Below are positions 26,722 to 35,470 of a DNA stretch of 64,000 nt, in pieces. The stretch spans positions 1 to 64,000 of the forward strand of contig NZ_CP133597.1 of NCBI RefSeq assembly GCF_031200575.1, written 5' to 3'. The translations under genes and the position numbers were made by a program. This stretch comes from Ferroplasma sp. Its GTDB lineage: Archaea; Thermoplasmatota; Thermoplasmata; Thermoplasmatales; Thermoplasmataceae. How positions within the stretch are numbered: position 1 is the first letter of the stretch; every line of letters starts with the position of its first letter. The notes under the pieces were generated by a model. The model made no database searches, was not told the origin of the DNA, and was given only the letters and a program-made list of their open reading frames with translations.

Positions 26722-27585
26722 TTAAAAGGGCCCGTTGCCAATATAACCGCCACCTCTTTGCTTTATTGAGGAATTTAGCAGGTTCTCGTCTATTCCATCA
26801 GGAAGGGTCCTGCCATTAACATAATCAAATAGGATAAGCTTGAATATGTTCATATATGTAAAATTGAGTATGATCCCCAGAATTATCATTATAACTGCAA
26901 TAGCTGCGATTATGGCAATAACAATAAGCGGTATTCCTGCGCCAAGAAGTATCGCTGAAATTATTAACAGCAGAAATCCCCCTCCTGTGAATATCAGTGT
27001 ATAAAGATCGATGTATATAACCCCACCAAAGGTATCCCCGAAGTGAGATTTTATGGTATCAACACTTATTTTAATTGCATTGATTGGCCCTGTATCGTAA
27101 TCCAATATAACCGGAACAGCAAAAAACGTTGCAACGGTTATGGCAAATGATCCTATTGACGCTATGATTATGCCGCCGATACCTCTTACCCTCGACTCTA
27201 TGGCACGGAGGATCATTAGAAGCACACTGTATAGTATGGCCCATTGAAATGCCTTTCCTATGTATTTTTTTGTTGATGAAAATGCTTCTCTCGTAGTTAG
27301 GGGATTATCTGCCTTGACTGATCTGTATGAGATCATCATTGCCATAATAATTAATGTTGCAAAAAAATAAACAAGAACATAGGCAACGAAAATCCCGACT
27401 ATGTAGTAATAATATGAATATCCTGAGGCTGGAGTTTCTAAAATCAGAATGAAAAATGTCAAGCCAAATACAACAACGCTTACAATTCCTGAGAGTAGAG
27501 GATAAATATAGAGCTTTCTATTTCTGGAAATGCTCTTTCTTACCTGGCTGGCCAGATGCCACCCATTTTTCATGTATTCAAACAT
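26722..27585 (-). CDS. Polytopic membrane protein (DUF6159-like)
   Basis: A 287-aa protein beginning with FEYMKNGWHLASQVRKSISRNRKLYIYPLLSG, then six or so hydrophobic helices, with a short polar C-terminus. The N-terminal amphipathic segment and the helix arrangement match archaeal and bacterial DUF6159 proteins, whose function is unknown. It lies 20 nt before the next stop boundary on the same strand as the MTA/SAH deaminase upstream, so it may be cotranscribed with it. Confidence 0.65.
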   Translation of the reverse strand: MFEYMKNGWHLASQVRKSISRNRKLYIYPLLSGIVSVVVFGLTFFILILETPASGYSYYYYIVGIFVAYVLVYFFATLIIMAMMISYRSVKADNPLTTREAFSSTKKYIGKAFQWAILYSVLLMILRAIESRVRGIGGIIIASIGSFAITVATFFAVPVILDYDTGPINAIKISVDTIKSHFGDTFGGVIYIDLYTLIFTGGGFLLLIISAILLGAGIPLIVIAIIAAIAVIMIILGIILNFTYMNIFKLILFDYVNGRTLPDGIDENLLNSSIKQRGGGYIGNGPF

Positions 27586-27605
27586 TGTGGAACTATTAAA
27601 TTGGC

Positions 27606-28856
27606 CTATAAATAATTTAGTTTAGAATAATCAGTTGAATCCTCATTCTCACCATTACGGTTCAGAACGGTTTTCCCATCAACCATGACATACTCAACAT
27701 TTTCTGAACTGGCTGAGAACACAATGTTGTTCACTATATTTTTGTTGCTATAGGGGATTGTACTGTACCTATTGGGATTTATTATGACCAGATCAGCTAG
27801 ATAGCCTTCCTTAATTATACCTATGGGTGCCTTCAGGGCAACCCCTGCATTTCTTGTTGCCATATCCAGTATTTGCTGGGATTTTACCGTATCAGCTGAC
27901 CACCTATCATTATTAATAGAAATTGCAGAGTATTTCATTTCCTCGAACATATTTAGGGAATTATTGCTTCCAGAACTGTCAGTTCCCAGAGATACATTCA
28001 CGTTATTTGACAGCAATTCTGGGATTGGTGCTATTCCCCCTGATGCTAGCTTTGCGTTGCTTATTGCATTCCATGATACTGCGGTGCCATTTTTGGCAAG
28101 AAGTTTGATTTCATTCAGTGTAATCCATACACAGTGGGCTGCCAGCAATTTATCTGAAAGGAAGCCGATAGATGCGAGATGCTCAACTGGCCTTTCATTA
28201 TGGGACTTCACAAAATCATAAACCTCTTTTCTCGTCTCTGAAAGATGTGTGTGTACCATGACATTATACTTTTCTGAAAGATCTCTTACACGGTAATAGT
28301 TCTCATCTGAGGATACATAAATTCCCTGTATCCCTGCCATGGGCGTGACAGTGCCAGGGTGGGTTTTTCTTATAAATGCCTCCGCATTCTTAACAGGATC
28401 CCCTTTCTGAGTTGTAAATTCCTGATCCAGTGTTGCCCATGCCAGAAAACCCCTTATTCCGGTTTTTTCAACTGCCTTTTCAATCACATCCTCTGAATAA
28501 TAAAGGTCTACAAATGAGGTTATTCCTGAATTGAGCATTTCCTTGATGCCCAGAAGGCTGGAATTGTATATTCCCTCCTCTGTTCTATCCGCGTCCAGTT
28601 TTGATGTTTTATCAAGGAATTCAGAAAGCACGATGTTGTCCAGAAGACCCCTGAAACCACTCATGCCTATGTGCGTATGTGTATTTATGAATCCGGGAAG
28701 TATGAATTTCCCCTCTGCATTTATTTCACTGTCATGCTCCGGCTGTTCCCTGCCTATATAGGCTATTTTATTGCCATCAACAAGTATATTTGCGTGGACT
28801 ATTTCCCTGCTGTCGTTTTCTGTTATAATAGTTCCATTTTTAATAAGAATGCTCAT
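27606..28856 (-). CDS. mtaD: 5-methylthioadenosine/S-adenosylhomocysteine deaminase
   Basis: An amidohydrolase of 416 aa. Metal and substrate motifs of the family appear in order: PGFINTHTHIGMSGFRGLL, VHTHLSETRKEV, LLAAHCVWIT and SLGTDSSGSNNSLNMFEEM. The enzyme deaminates MTA, SAH or adenosine-like nucleosides to inosine derivatives, a step in purine and methionine salvage. It could act before the MtnA-like isomerase found at 39.4 kb. The ATG at 28856 is the natural start. Related chlorohydrolases (TrzA/AtzA type) share the motifs, but genomic context favours MtaD. Confidence 0.88.
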   Translation of the reverse strand: MSILIKNGTIITENDSREIVHANILVDGNKIAYIGREQPEHDSEINAEGKFILPGFINTHTHIGMSGFRGLLDNIVLSEFLDKTSKLDADRTEEGIYNSSLLGIKEMLNSGITSFVDLYYSEDVIEKAVEKTGIRGFLAWATLDQEFTTQKGDPVKNAEAFIRKTHPGTVTPMAGIQGIYVSSDENYYRVRDLSEKYNVMVHTHLSETRKEVYDFVKSHNERPVEHLASIGFLSDKLLAAHCVWITLNEIKLLAKNGTAVSWNAISNAKLASGGIAPIPELLSNNVNVSLGTDSSGSNNSLNMFEEMKYSAISINNDRWSADTVKSQQILDMATRNAGVALKAPIGIIKEGYLADLVIINPNRYSTIPYSNKNIVNNIVFSASSENVEYVMVDGKTVLNRNGENEDSTDYSKLNYL

Positions 28857-28906
28857 TGCTGGTAATTAGAATAATGTTAATAATTATTTAGAATGTTATT
28901 CTTAAA

Positions 28907-30481
28907 CTAATTCTTCAATCCGGCACGGACCTTAATTGCAGCGCCGGAATCCATATCAATCATTGCGCGGGAAGGGATCAGTGCAGTTCCAGTGCCGCGC
29001 AGTTCATTGTTATGCGTCATTATTACTTCATCGAATGCATGTATATCTGAGGTAGCATCCAGTATTCCCATGGCATATACAGTTGCAGTGGGCCTGAAAT
29101 TGTCTATGGAAACATTGAATTTATTATTCTCAAGGAAGAATTTTCCTGATGCCGGGGTTATAGAAAACCGTCCTATGGAGTCGTTGTAAACAAAAAGTAT
29201 ATTCTTGCCCCTTACCAGCATATCCTGATGAAAACTATTGATGAGTTTAATATCTTCTAGGTAAGGCATAATCCAACTGCCGAACTGAAACCTGAGCAGG
29301 GCTTTATAATCATCCAGCTTCTTTCCATATTCACTTTCCGGGCTAATTTTTTCTCTTAATGCTTCCTGAAGCATGGATAAATTTTTCTCCTCTGTTACCC
29401 TGCCCTCTATGACGGTTGATCCTGATGGTATTGATTCCATTATGAAACCAAGGTCATCCGGAATGTACGCTATTACATCTTTATAATGATTCCTGGCCAG
29501 ATATCCCTTTATCAGGTTTTTCATCATAAGCTTTTCATCTTCATACCAGGTACCAATAACCGGGATGTCATAAAATCTTGCTGGATAGCCACTCTCAAGT
29601 TCACGTGGCACAAGCCCTACTGGTGATGTTACTATCAGTTCGTGGACATATTTTCTATACTGCCAGATTGATCCAAGTATTTTTTTGTGGGTTTTTGATT
29701 CTGAGTATGGCTTTTTTGCGGAACATGGAAGCAGCAAAGCAATATTTCTATGATCCGGTTTTTCGTAATCAAGAATTTTGTTCCGGTACTCAGTTATATC
29801 GGGCCTGTTAAGAGATTCCAGGGAGTTTGCCTGTATGTATGGCGTCCTGGATGGGAATACTGAAGCAAATTCGCTGTAATATTCTCTATCAGCTATCCTC
29901 AACATTTCAAGGGCCTTGCCAGATATGCCTATTTTTTCAGCTATTTCCCTAAGTGTATTGTTCTTTATGGAATCGAATATTGACTCCAGCATGGATTCAG
30001 CAAATTTTATGTTCTCTTCCAGTGGATTGTAATCAACCCTTGACTTTCCTGCAGCAGTATATTTTATACTTTCCATGCTTTCCCTTCTTATGTAGAGATC
30101 ATCAAATATGTTAACCCCGAGATAACTCAATACTGGCATAGTATAGGGATCAGATATGCCCTGAAGGTAAAATAGTTTGGTATAGCCATATTTTCTTCGT
30201 AACTCAACCAGAAAGCTCACCAGTTTACCCGGCCTCTGGATCAACTCCAGCCCGTTGAATATTATTACAATATTTTTTCCCTCTATGATCTTTTCACCGC
30301 TGAGAAATGATGGATAATATATCTTCTTTTTGAACTCCTCACCGAGAATTTCTATGCTATCATCTTTATTTATATAATCATCTGAAAATGTATTTATCAT
30401 GAATGGAAACTTTCTGCCGTTTCGGTAACCTGCCCATGAGAAGCCCATTACATACTGCTTATCCTTTATCTTTTCAGGCAT
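28907..30481 (-). CDS. arcS: Archaeosine synthase ArcS (TGT paralogue)
   Basis: ArcS converts preQ0 at position 15 of archaeal tRNA toward archaeosine. The diagnostic segment LLLPCSAKKPYSESKTHKK lies near residue 255, and the protein ends in a PUA domain (GTGTALIPSRAMIDMDSGAAIKVRAG) that binds tRNA. The N-terminal half is a degenerate TGT-type barrel without the catalytic aspartates of TgtA. At 524 aa it is complete for the compact form of the family. It is the last gene before the insertion sequence, which starts 80 nt upstream of its ATG. Confidence 0.88.
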   Translation of the reverse strand: MPEKIKDKQYVMGFSWAGYRNGRKFPFMINTFSDDYINKDDSIEILGEEFKKKIYYPSFLSGEKIIEGKNIVIIFNGLELIQRPGKLVSFLVELRRKYGYTKLFYLQGISDPYTMPVLSYLGVNIFDDLYIRRESMESIKYTAAGKSRVDYNPLEENIKFAESMLESIFDSIKNNTLREIAEKIGISGKALEMLRIADREYYSEFASVFPSRTPYIQANSLESLNRPDITEYRNKILDYEKPDHRNIALLLPCSAKKPYSESKTHKKILGSIWQYRKYVHELIVTSPVGLVPRELESGYPARFYDIPVIGTWYEDEKLMMKNLIKGYLARNHYKDVIAYIPDDLGFIMESIPSGSTVIEGRVTEEKNLSMLQEALREKISPESEYGKKLDDYKALLRFQFGSWIMPYLEDIKLINSFHQDMLVRGKNILFVYNDSIGRFSITPASGKFFLENNKFNVSIDNFRPTATVYAMGILDATSDIHAFDEVIMTHNNELRGTGTALIPSRAMIDMDSGAAIKVRAGLKN

Positions 30482-30551
30482 ATATCCCTATTAAAGAATA
30501 TTATATTATCCTTGCCACAGATTAATGCATATATAATCCATGGTCTACAAT

Positions 30552-30560
30552 ATATTAATA
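30552..30560 (+). repeat. Target-site duplication, left copy
   Basis: ATATTAATA directly abuts the left inverted repeat and is repeated directly after the right one (31557-31565). Confidence 0.75.
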
Positions 30561-30573
30561 AGGGTGTCCAAAC
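30561..30573 (+). repeat. Left terminal inverted repeat
   Basis: AGGGTGTCCAAAC, 13 bp, perfectly inverted at 31544-31556. Confidence 0.85.
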
Positions 30574-30630
30574 TTTCATAATTTGTTCGACAATTGTCAT
30601 ATTTATTAGTTTTAAAAACATTAGTGGGAT

Positions 30631-31538
30631 ATGGCAGGAAACCACATCCCATTAATTATGCAAAGGTTGGATAAAATAGTTACGGAAGATAGGTAAGAAA
30701 ATATTCTGCATCCCTTATTGTAAAAATTATTGTAATATTGAGGATATATGGAGTATCATACAGGTCATCTAAATATTTCTTCAATAACCATTCCGAATTC
30801 ATGGAATTATTAAATATTACAGATATACCCAACTTCAGGACATTATCCTACAGATCATTAAGGATAGACTGGCATTACATAAATTCAGCAATAATAGATA
30901 TGATAGGGCCTGATAATGATAATGCCGCAGTAGACTCATCAATTGTTAAGACCTGCAAGGACACTACTGCACAGAGGAGAAGGAAGAATGGGAAATACAG
31001 GGATAATGAAAGTTCATGGGGGTACAGCACAATGGGCTATGAGTATGGAAGAAAGGTTCATACTTCCATAGATACAGATTCATTATCTGTGATAGAATGG
31101 AAGATAACCACTGCATCTGTATATGACAGGAATATAGCATTTGAAATGATAGATTCTGTAAGAAATTATAATTATATTTTAATGGATGCAGCATACGACT
31201 CATCTGATATATACGATTATATTTTTGAGAATACGCATGCTATCCCGGTAATTGATACCAATAGGAGAAGGGGGATTATTGAAAATAAATTAACATATAA
31301 CAGAAAGCTGGGAATAGAATTAAGGAAAAAGGAATCATCAAGGTATAAAATGAGATGGGAGATAGAAAGGACATTTTCCATTCTTAAGGAAATACCTGGA
31401 ATGGGGCATATATGATATGTGAGAAACAGGAACTATGATGTATCCATTGGTGAAATAATAGTTGCATACAACTGCATTGTAATGGCCGATAAAATTGCCG
31501 GTATTTCAGGAAGGAAGATAATGTATATCGTGAGTTGA
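30631..31538 (+). pseudogene. IS5-type DDE transposase, disrupted
   Basis: A near-complete frame from 30693 to 31415 has catalytic Asp66 (AAVDSSIV), Asp150 (ILMDAAYDS) and Glu210 in the Y-(2)-R-(3)-E-(6)-K signature (RYKMRWEIERTFSILK), numbering from TTG 30738. The likely N-terminus (ATG at 30631: AGNHIPLIMQRLDKIVTED) is in another frame, implying a frameshift near 30690-30698. After the in-frame TGA at 31413 the same frame continues with YVRNRNYDVSIGEIIVAYNC to a stop at 31538, so the TGA most likely replaced a TGG (Trp) codon. Programmed frameshifting is possible for the first lesion, but not for the second. Confidence 0.85.
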
Positions 31539-31543
31539 CGTAT

Positions 31544-31556
31544 GTTTGGACACCCT
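31544..31556 (+). repeat. Right terminal inverted repeat
   Basis: GTTTGGACACCCT, inverse of the left repeat at 30561-30573. Confidence 0.85.
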
Positions 31557-31565
31557 ATATTAATA
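31557..31565 (+). repeat. Target-site duplication, right copy
   Basis: ATATTAATA, identical to 30552-30560. Confidence 0.75.
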
Positions 31566-31593
31566 AAAAAATTTAAAGTGTGTATAATAAAAA

Positions 31594-31809
31594 TTATTTT
31601 GTTGTAATTCTAACAACGTTGCTTCCACGGATTATGACCTTTCCTATTTTTCTCTGGACTTCTCCGCTCTCCTCCGCGTCATCCAGGGTCATATTCATAT
31701 ACTCGTCATATCCTGAAAGTATTCCCTCAAGAGATCTGTTGTCCTTTAGTAGTAGCGTAACCTTCTTGTTCAAATTTTCCTCAAGCATTTTCATTGGTAA
31801 TGTGGCCAT
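31594..31809 (-). CDS. Sm-like archaeal protein (LSm), first copy
   Basis: A 71-residue Sm fold protein that should form a heptameric ring and bind U-rich RNA. Sm1 is visible as KKVTLLLKDNRSLEGILSGYDEYMNMTL and Sm2 as KVIIRGSNVVRI. The ATG at 31809 follows AGGTGA at the right distance and is chosen over an in-frame GTG at 31818. It is the last gene of a three-gene run csl4 - small coiled-coil protein - lsm, with its ribosome-binding site overlapping the stop of the preceding gene. A second Sm protein is encoded at 59.3 kb. Confidence 0.93.
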   Translation of the reverse strand: MATLPMKMLEENLNKKVTLLLKDNRSLEGILSGYDEYMNMTLDDAEESGEVQRKIGKVIIRGSNVVRITTK

Positions 31810-31818
31810 TTTATTCAC

Positions 31819-31977
31819 CTAATTATATTCGTCTTCTCCGTTGAACTGATCGTCATGCTCCATCATGACCTTTATTAAACCGCCCAATAGCTCTTTCATG
31901 CTATCAATTTCCTTTCTCATGTCCTTAACTTCCTTATTCAGCTCCTGGACGTCCTTTACTTTATCAGCTTCTTTCAT
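31819..31977 (-). CDS. Small coiled-coil protein between csl4 and lsm
   Basis: A 52-codon gene reading MKEADKVKDVQELNKEVKDM and then RKEIDSMKELLGGLIKVMME, ending in an acidic tail. The heptad-like spacing of Val, Leu, Met and Ile predicts one long helix or coiled coil. AGGTGAT stands just before the ATG. The start overlaps the end of csl4 by 14 nt and the stop overlaps the lsm ribosome-binding site, so translation is likely coupled with both. The family is unknown. The position suggests a role with the exosome cap or the Sm ring, such as a small adaptor. Confidence 0.7.
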   Translation of the reverse strand: MKEADKVKDVQELNKEVKDMRKEIDSMKELLGGLIKVMMEHDDQFNGEDEYN

Positions 31978-32539
31978 GATTATCACCTAATATATTTATA
32001 TTGCCATAATCCGGCGCAATTTTCCTTTGCTCGACCCTTCCACAGTTTCTGCATGTAAGCTTTCCATTTTCCAGGGTCAGTTCATTTCTGCATACAGTGC
32101 ATCTGCTTTTAAGTACTCCCAGCCCATTATCAAATATTGTTGAATAGCTTGGCCTTGTGCTTATAATTCTTGCCCTTACAAGGTCCCCGAGGGTTAATAT
32201 GTGTGAATACATAGTCTTGTTGGGAATGGGCAGCCTGATTCTGGTTTCTGTATTTGCAGGAATCAATTTCCCGTCCAGTATAAACCCGGAAACAAGCACT
32301 ATTGCCTCCTTATTCAGCAATTTTATTACCTTCCCATATACAATGTCATATTTCTTTAATGGCACTGACTGCCTGGTGGTATTTACTGATATAACAAGGG
32401 ATTTATCGTCCCTGGATATCTTACCGAATGCTGTAGATATTACATCCCCATCCACATCCTGTGTGTTTCTCCCAGAAACGTACTCTTCCTCCTTGGCAAT
32501 CACATCGCCCGGGAATACTATATCTTTTAACTGATCCAT
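31964..32539 (-). CDS. csl4: Exosome RNA-binding subunit Csl4
   Basis: Csl4 caps the archaeal RNA exosome and helps recruit substrate. The 191-aa protein has the N-terminal domain (VFPGDVIAKEEEYVSG), a central S1 domain (PLKKYDIVYGKVIKLLNKEAIVLV...GDLVRARI) and a C-terminal zinc ribbon (CTVC and CRNC). Length is as expected. It heads the operon with the small coiled-coil and LSm proteins; the other exosome subunits (Rrp4, Rrp41, Rrp42) are not in this window. Confidence 0.93.
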   Translation of the reverse strand: MDQLKDIVFPGDVIAKEEEYVSGRNTQDVDGDVISTAFGKISRDDKSLVISVNTTRQSVPLKKYDIVYGKVIKLLNKEAIVLVSGFILDGKLIPANTETRIRLPIPNKTMYSHILTLGDLVRARIISTRPSYSTIFDNGLGVLKSRCTVCRNELTLENGKLTCRNCGRVEQRKIAPDYGNINILGDNHERS

Positions 32540-32661
32540 TTAATTACCTCTTTAAAAGCCTGAAACTATACAGATTCTATATAATAACAGGCAATCTTTA
32601 TACCCTTATATTAAGTAATTCATTTATTATTAATTTTTTGATAGGCACATCTTTATGGAAT

Positions 32662-33558
32662 TCAATGAAAAATGTTGAAGACCTGCAAGAGGTTGAGAAT
32701 TATAACCAGAATAAACACAAATGTAAGGTAAGGTGCAGTATATACAAACAGCCTGAATGATGTTTTACGATTGGGATTTTTTATGAATCTATATGAAAAT
32801 ACAACTATGGGGACCGAGAGTATGGCCACCGGGATAAGATAAACTATACTATATATATGAATAAAGTAGGGGATCAGTGAAAACACTATCAAAAAAAGAG
32901 ATGCCAGGGAAATTGCTATGGCAGTGGCACGATCAGAATAGACCACCGGAAACATAGGAACCTTTGCCTTTTTATAATCCTCCCTGTAACGGTAAGCAAG
33001 GCTCCAGACGTGAACCGGGATCCAGAACATCACAAGAAGAAATAAAATCCATGGAAGCCATGAAAAAACGGATGTTACAGTATACCAGCCTATAAGGACC
33101 GGAAATGCACCTGAAAAACCTCCGTATATTATGCTATATGGTGATACTTTTTTTAACATATAGCTGTAAATGAAAACATTATCGAATATGCCTGCAGACA
33201 TAAACAATGCTGCAATAAACCTCCTTATGGCAAGTAAAATTAACACTGATAGAATTGCCAGGGAATAGCCGAAAATCAAGGCCTGCTTCTTTGATATCTG
33301 ACCACTGGGAAGAGGTCGTTTTTTTGTCCTTTCCATTGTTGAATCCATGTCAAGGTCTATATAATTTGTTAGCCCCTCTGCACCCATGGAACCCAATGTT
33401 ACGGATATGACCGCGGCAAGTATCAATAATATAATTGTAATAGAGAATTTGGTAACCGCCAGGATAGCCCCCCCAAACCCGATGAATACCAGGAGCCACC
33501 AGACTCTGGGCTTAGAATATTCAATATAGATAGATAATTTACCCGGCATAGAATCCAC
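32662..33558 (-). CDS. ctaB: Heme O synthase (protoheme IX farnesyltransferase)
   Basis: A UbiA-superfamily prenyltransferase of 298 aa with about eight membrane helices. The first Asp-rich motif is NYIDLDMDSTMERTKKRPLP, typical of CtaB; the second region is YRYREDYKKAKVPMFPVV. It transfers farnesyl (or a longer prenyl) to heme B, making heme O for terminal oxidases. A TATA-like AATATATT about 26 nt away supports the leaderless GTG at 33558; the ATG at 33549 is an alternative. Heme supply itself is encoded near 53-55 kb (hemL-hemC-hemD). Confidence 0.88.
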   Translation of the reverse strand: MDSMPGKLSIYIEYSKPRVWWLLVFIGFGGAILAVTKFSITIILLILAAVISVTLGSMGAEGLTNYIDLDMDSTMERTKKRPLPSGQISKKQALIFGYSLAILSVLILLAIRRFIAALFMSAGIFDNVFIYSYMLKKVSPYSIIYGGFSGAFPVLIGWYTVTSVFSWLPWILFLLVMFWIPVHVWSLAYRYREDYKKAKVPMFPVVYSDRATAIAISLASLFLIVFSLIPYFIHIYSIVYLIPVAILSVPIVVFSYRFIKNPNRKTSFRLFVYTAPYLTFVFILVIILNLLQVFNIFH

Positions 33559-33808
33559 ATCTTTATGGTAATCTTAAATAAATATATTGGTGTTATTTTT
33601 AACTCTTAAGCGGAAAGTTCATTGCATTAGCCATGAGAGTGTGCCATGTTAACACTCATTTTACATTAATTATTCATTAATTTGCACAGCCATGTTACAA
33701 CATACATCGTTCCGTATGCCTGAATTATAAAGGATTGCCTGTTTCCATAAATTGGTTACAGATTAATTGTACTGAAAGGTTTATATTATAGTGTTTAATG
33801 AAAGCCTG

Positions 33809-34111
33809 ATGTCTGACCACACGAATATTAATAAAATCATAGAAAAAACTAGAAGCAATACATTGCGTGATATACCGGATGTGCTTGTACCGGTATGGCA
33901 GATAAAAATCAGGGAACGGTTCGGAATCAACGTTGACAGAGAGATTGCGGAATACATTGTTCTGGCAGTTCATGAAAACGGCACATGGAAGAGGCAGAGG
34001 GCTGTAAGAAAAATTGAAAAAATCCTCATGGAAAGGGGAAACGAGGCACCTGTTGCAAAGAAAATGGCCATGAATATTCTGGAGATGGCAGTTGGAACCA
34101 CACAGAAGTAA
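33809..34111 (+). CDS. Conserved small basic protein, function unknown
   Basis: About 100 residues, helical and charged, with DIPDVLVPVWQIKIRERFGI, a short helix pair EIAEYIVLAVHENGTWKRQR and a basic C-terminal helix. I do not recognise the family. TTTATATTATA at 33779-33789 is about 25 nt before the ATG at 33809, supporting that start over the GTG at 33791. Its 3' end overlaps the start of the METTL5-like methylase gene by 20 nt, so the two may be translated together. A role in rRNA or ribosome maturation with the methylase is possible, but unproven. Confidence 0.6.
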   Translation: MSDHTNINKIIEKTRSNTLRDIPDVLVPVWQIKIRERFGINVDREIAEYIVLAVHENGTWKRQRAVRKIEKILMERGNEAPVAKKMAMNILEMAVGTTQK

Positions 34112-34709
34112 AGTAAATAAAAAGTCTATAGAACTTTTTTTATCGCAACTGGAGTTGCCAGAATTTTATAATATTAATCTGGAACAGTATCCAACAGATG
34201 CCGGAACAGCCGCAACAATACTGATGGAGGCCTATCTGGATGGTAATATAGATGGGAAAAATGTTATAGATCTCGGAACAGGCAGTGGTATTTTTGCAAT
34301 AGGTGCAGGTTACATTGGAGCCGCCACATGCACCGGTATAGACGTGGACGAAAAGATGATCCAGCTGGCTGAAAGTAACTGCGGCAAATTGCAGTGTAGA
34401 TGCACCTTCATTAAAACAGGAGTATCCTCATTGACAGGCAGTTATGATACAGTTATAATGAATCCACCATTCGGATCTGTAATAAAACATGATGATTTAC
34501 CATTCATAAATAAGGCAGTTGAGATAGGCACAAGCATATACAGCATACATAACGTATCGAGCTATGAATTCATAAGTGGGATTTATGCAAAATATCTGAA
34601 TATAATCAGGAAAACCAGAATATACATAAGGGTACCAATGATATACCCACATCATAAATACAGATACAGAGAAATTGAAGCTGTTCTAATATATGGAATT
34701 AAAAATTAA
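34092..34709 (+). CDS. METTL5-like RNA N6-adenine methyltransferase
   Basis: The 205-aa protein has LEQYPTDAGTAATILMEAYL, motif I IDLGTGSGIFAIGA, GIDVDEKMI and catalytic NPPFGS (about residue 122). The LEQYPT leader together with NPPF is characteristic of METTL5/COG2263 methylases that modify adenine in rRNA. It probably starts at TTG 34092, after a GGAG signal, inside the end of the preceding gene. No zinc finger or extra RNA-binding domain is present. The target, most likely an rRNA adenine, is inferred from the family. Confidence 0.85.
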   Translation: MEPHRSKVNKKSIELFLSQLELPEFYNINLEQYPTDAGTAATILMEAYLDGNIDGKNVIDLGTGSGIFAIGAGYIGAATCTGIDVDEKMIQLAESNCGKLQCRCTFIKTGVSSLTGSYDTVIMNPPFGSVIKHDDLPFINKAVEIGTSIYSIHNVSSYEFISGIYAKYLNIIRKTRIYIRVPMIYPHHKYRYREIEAVLIYGIKN

Positions 34710-34750
34710 AAAAAATATTATATGTATTTATGATACCTATCTGCTCTCAT

Positions 34751-34823
34751 GGCCGGGGTGGGGTAATGGACATCCTTGGGGACTGTGGATCCCCGGACCC
34801 GGGTTCGATTCCCGGTCCCGGCC
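34751..34823 (+). tRNA. tRNA-His (GTG)
   Basis: The acceptor GCCGGGG (34752-34758) pairs with TCCCGGC (34816-34822), with an extra encoded G at -1 (34751) opposite C73, the hallmark of tRNA-His. The anticodon stem GGGGA/TCCCC encloses CTGTGGA (anticodon GTG). The T loop is canonical TTCGATT. CCA is not encoded. Confidence 0.95.
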
Positions 34824-34919
34824 CTTTATATTCAAAATAAAACATTTTTATATTTAGGCAATTATGGTTTTAAACTTAAGTTTAAGAAACTAATAAATCA
34901 ATAGCAGTGAAGCCTCTAT

Positions 34920-35375
34920 TTATAGTATTTCTCCACCAGAATAATGGAGTTCGTAGAGCGTGTTCTCTCCATCATCGATTTTTTCATATCCCATAAAATG
35001 GAAAATATCGCCTGAAAAATCATTATCGTATAGATAAATTCCATCGGAGTACGATTTTGGCCCCCTGAACGGTGCCTCCATAGAAATAAGAGATAGGCAC
35101 TGCTTTAAAAATTTATAAATTCCATCAGTATCCACCGCCTCATCCATAACGCCCCCAGAATACACCATTCCCCAGACAGGGGAACCTTTGCTATACACTG
35201 TTTCTATGCCGTTGAATGACGCCATTCCAAAGTATATGTCCCTGTATTCCATAATTCCATCTCTGAAATTAAATTCATGGGATCCAGGAACGGAAGATTT
35301 TACCCCTTTACTATCAGATGCATATGTATGCTTCTTTGCACTTACTATGAAATTCAGAAGAGTGTCTGTATCCAT
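34920..35375 (-). CDS. DUF5680-type protein
   Basis: A 151-residue protein with the DUF5680 pattern: PGSHEFNFRDGIMEYRDIYF, then GIETVYSKGSPVWGMVYSGG and FRGPKSYSDGIYLYDNDFSG, ending YELHYSGG. The family is a single soluble domain of unknown function found in many bacteria and archaea. It is convergent with nothing and divergent from deoxyhypusine synthase (95 nt). There are no catalytic residues I can name. Confidence 0.75.
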   Translation of the reverse strand: MDTDTLLNFIVSAKKHTYASDSKGVKSSVPGSHEFNFRDGIMEYRDIYFGMASFNGIETVYSKGSPVWGMVYSGGVMDEAVDTDGIYKFLKQCLSLISMEAPFRGPKSYSDGIYLYDNDFSGDIFHFMGYEKIDDGENTLYELHYSGGEIL

Positions 35376-35470
35376 ACGCGCATATACAGGTATGGAATTT
35401 CAACTTTTTGCAGGCACTTTAAGACTTCTATTAACCGATACATTGAATTATAAAAATAATATTATGTTAC

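Larger units (their letters stand above)
30561..31556 (+). mobile_element. IS5-family insertion sequence, 996 bp, non-autonomous state
   Basis: The element begins with AGGGTGTCCAAAC (30561-30573) and ends with its exact inverse GTTTGGACACCCT (31544-31556), and it is flanked by a 9-bp direct repeat. Between them lies one DDE transposase gene with two lesions. The 9-bp duplication agrees with some IS5 subgroups. Intact ends with a damaged gene mean the copy could still move if a sister copy supplied transposase. Confidence 0.9.

Noticed and set aside
31413-31415. TGA in the transposase read as selenocysteine
   Set aside because: No selenocysteine element or selenoprotein logic; the position is normally Trp in this transposase context, so a nonsense change or base error is simpler.
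33630-33665. Hairpin GAGTGT/ACACTC in the gap before the small basic protein gene
   Set aside because: A six-base stem in AT-rich DNA with no T run or conserved loop; insufficient to call a terminator or RNA gene.
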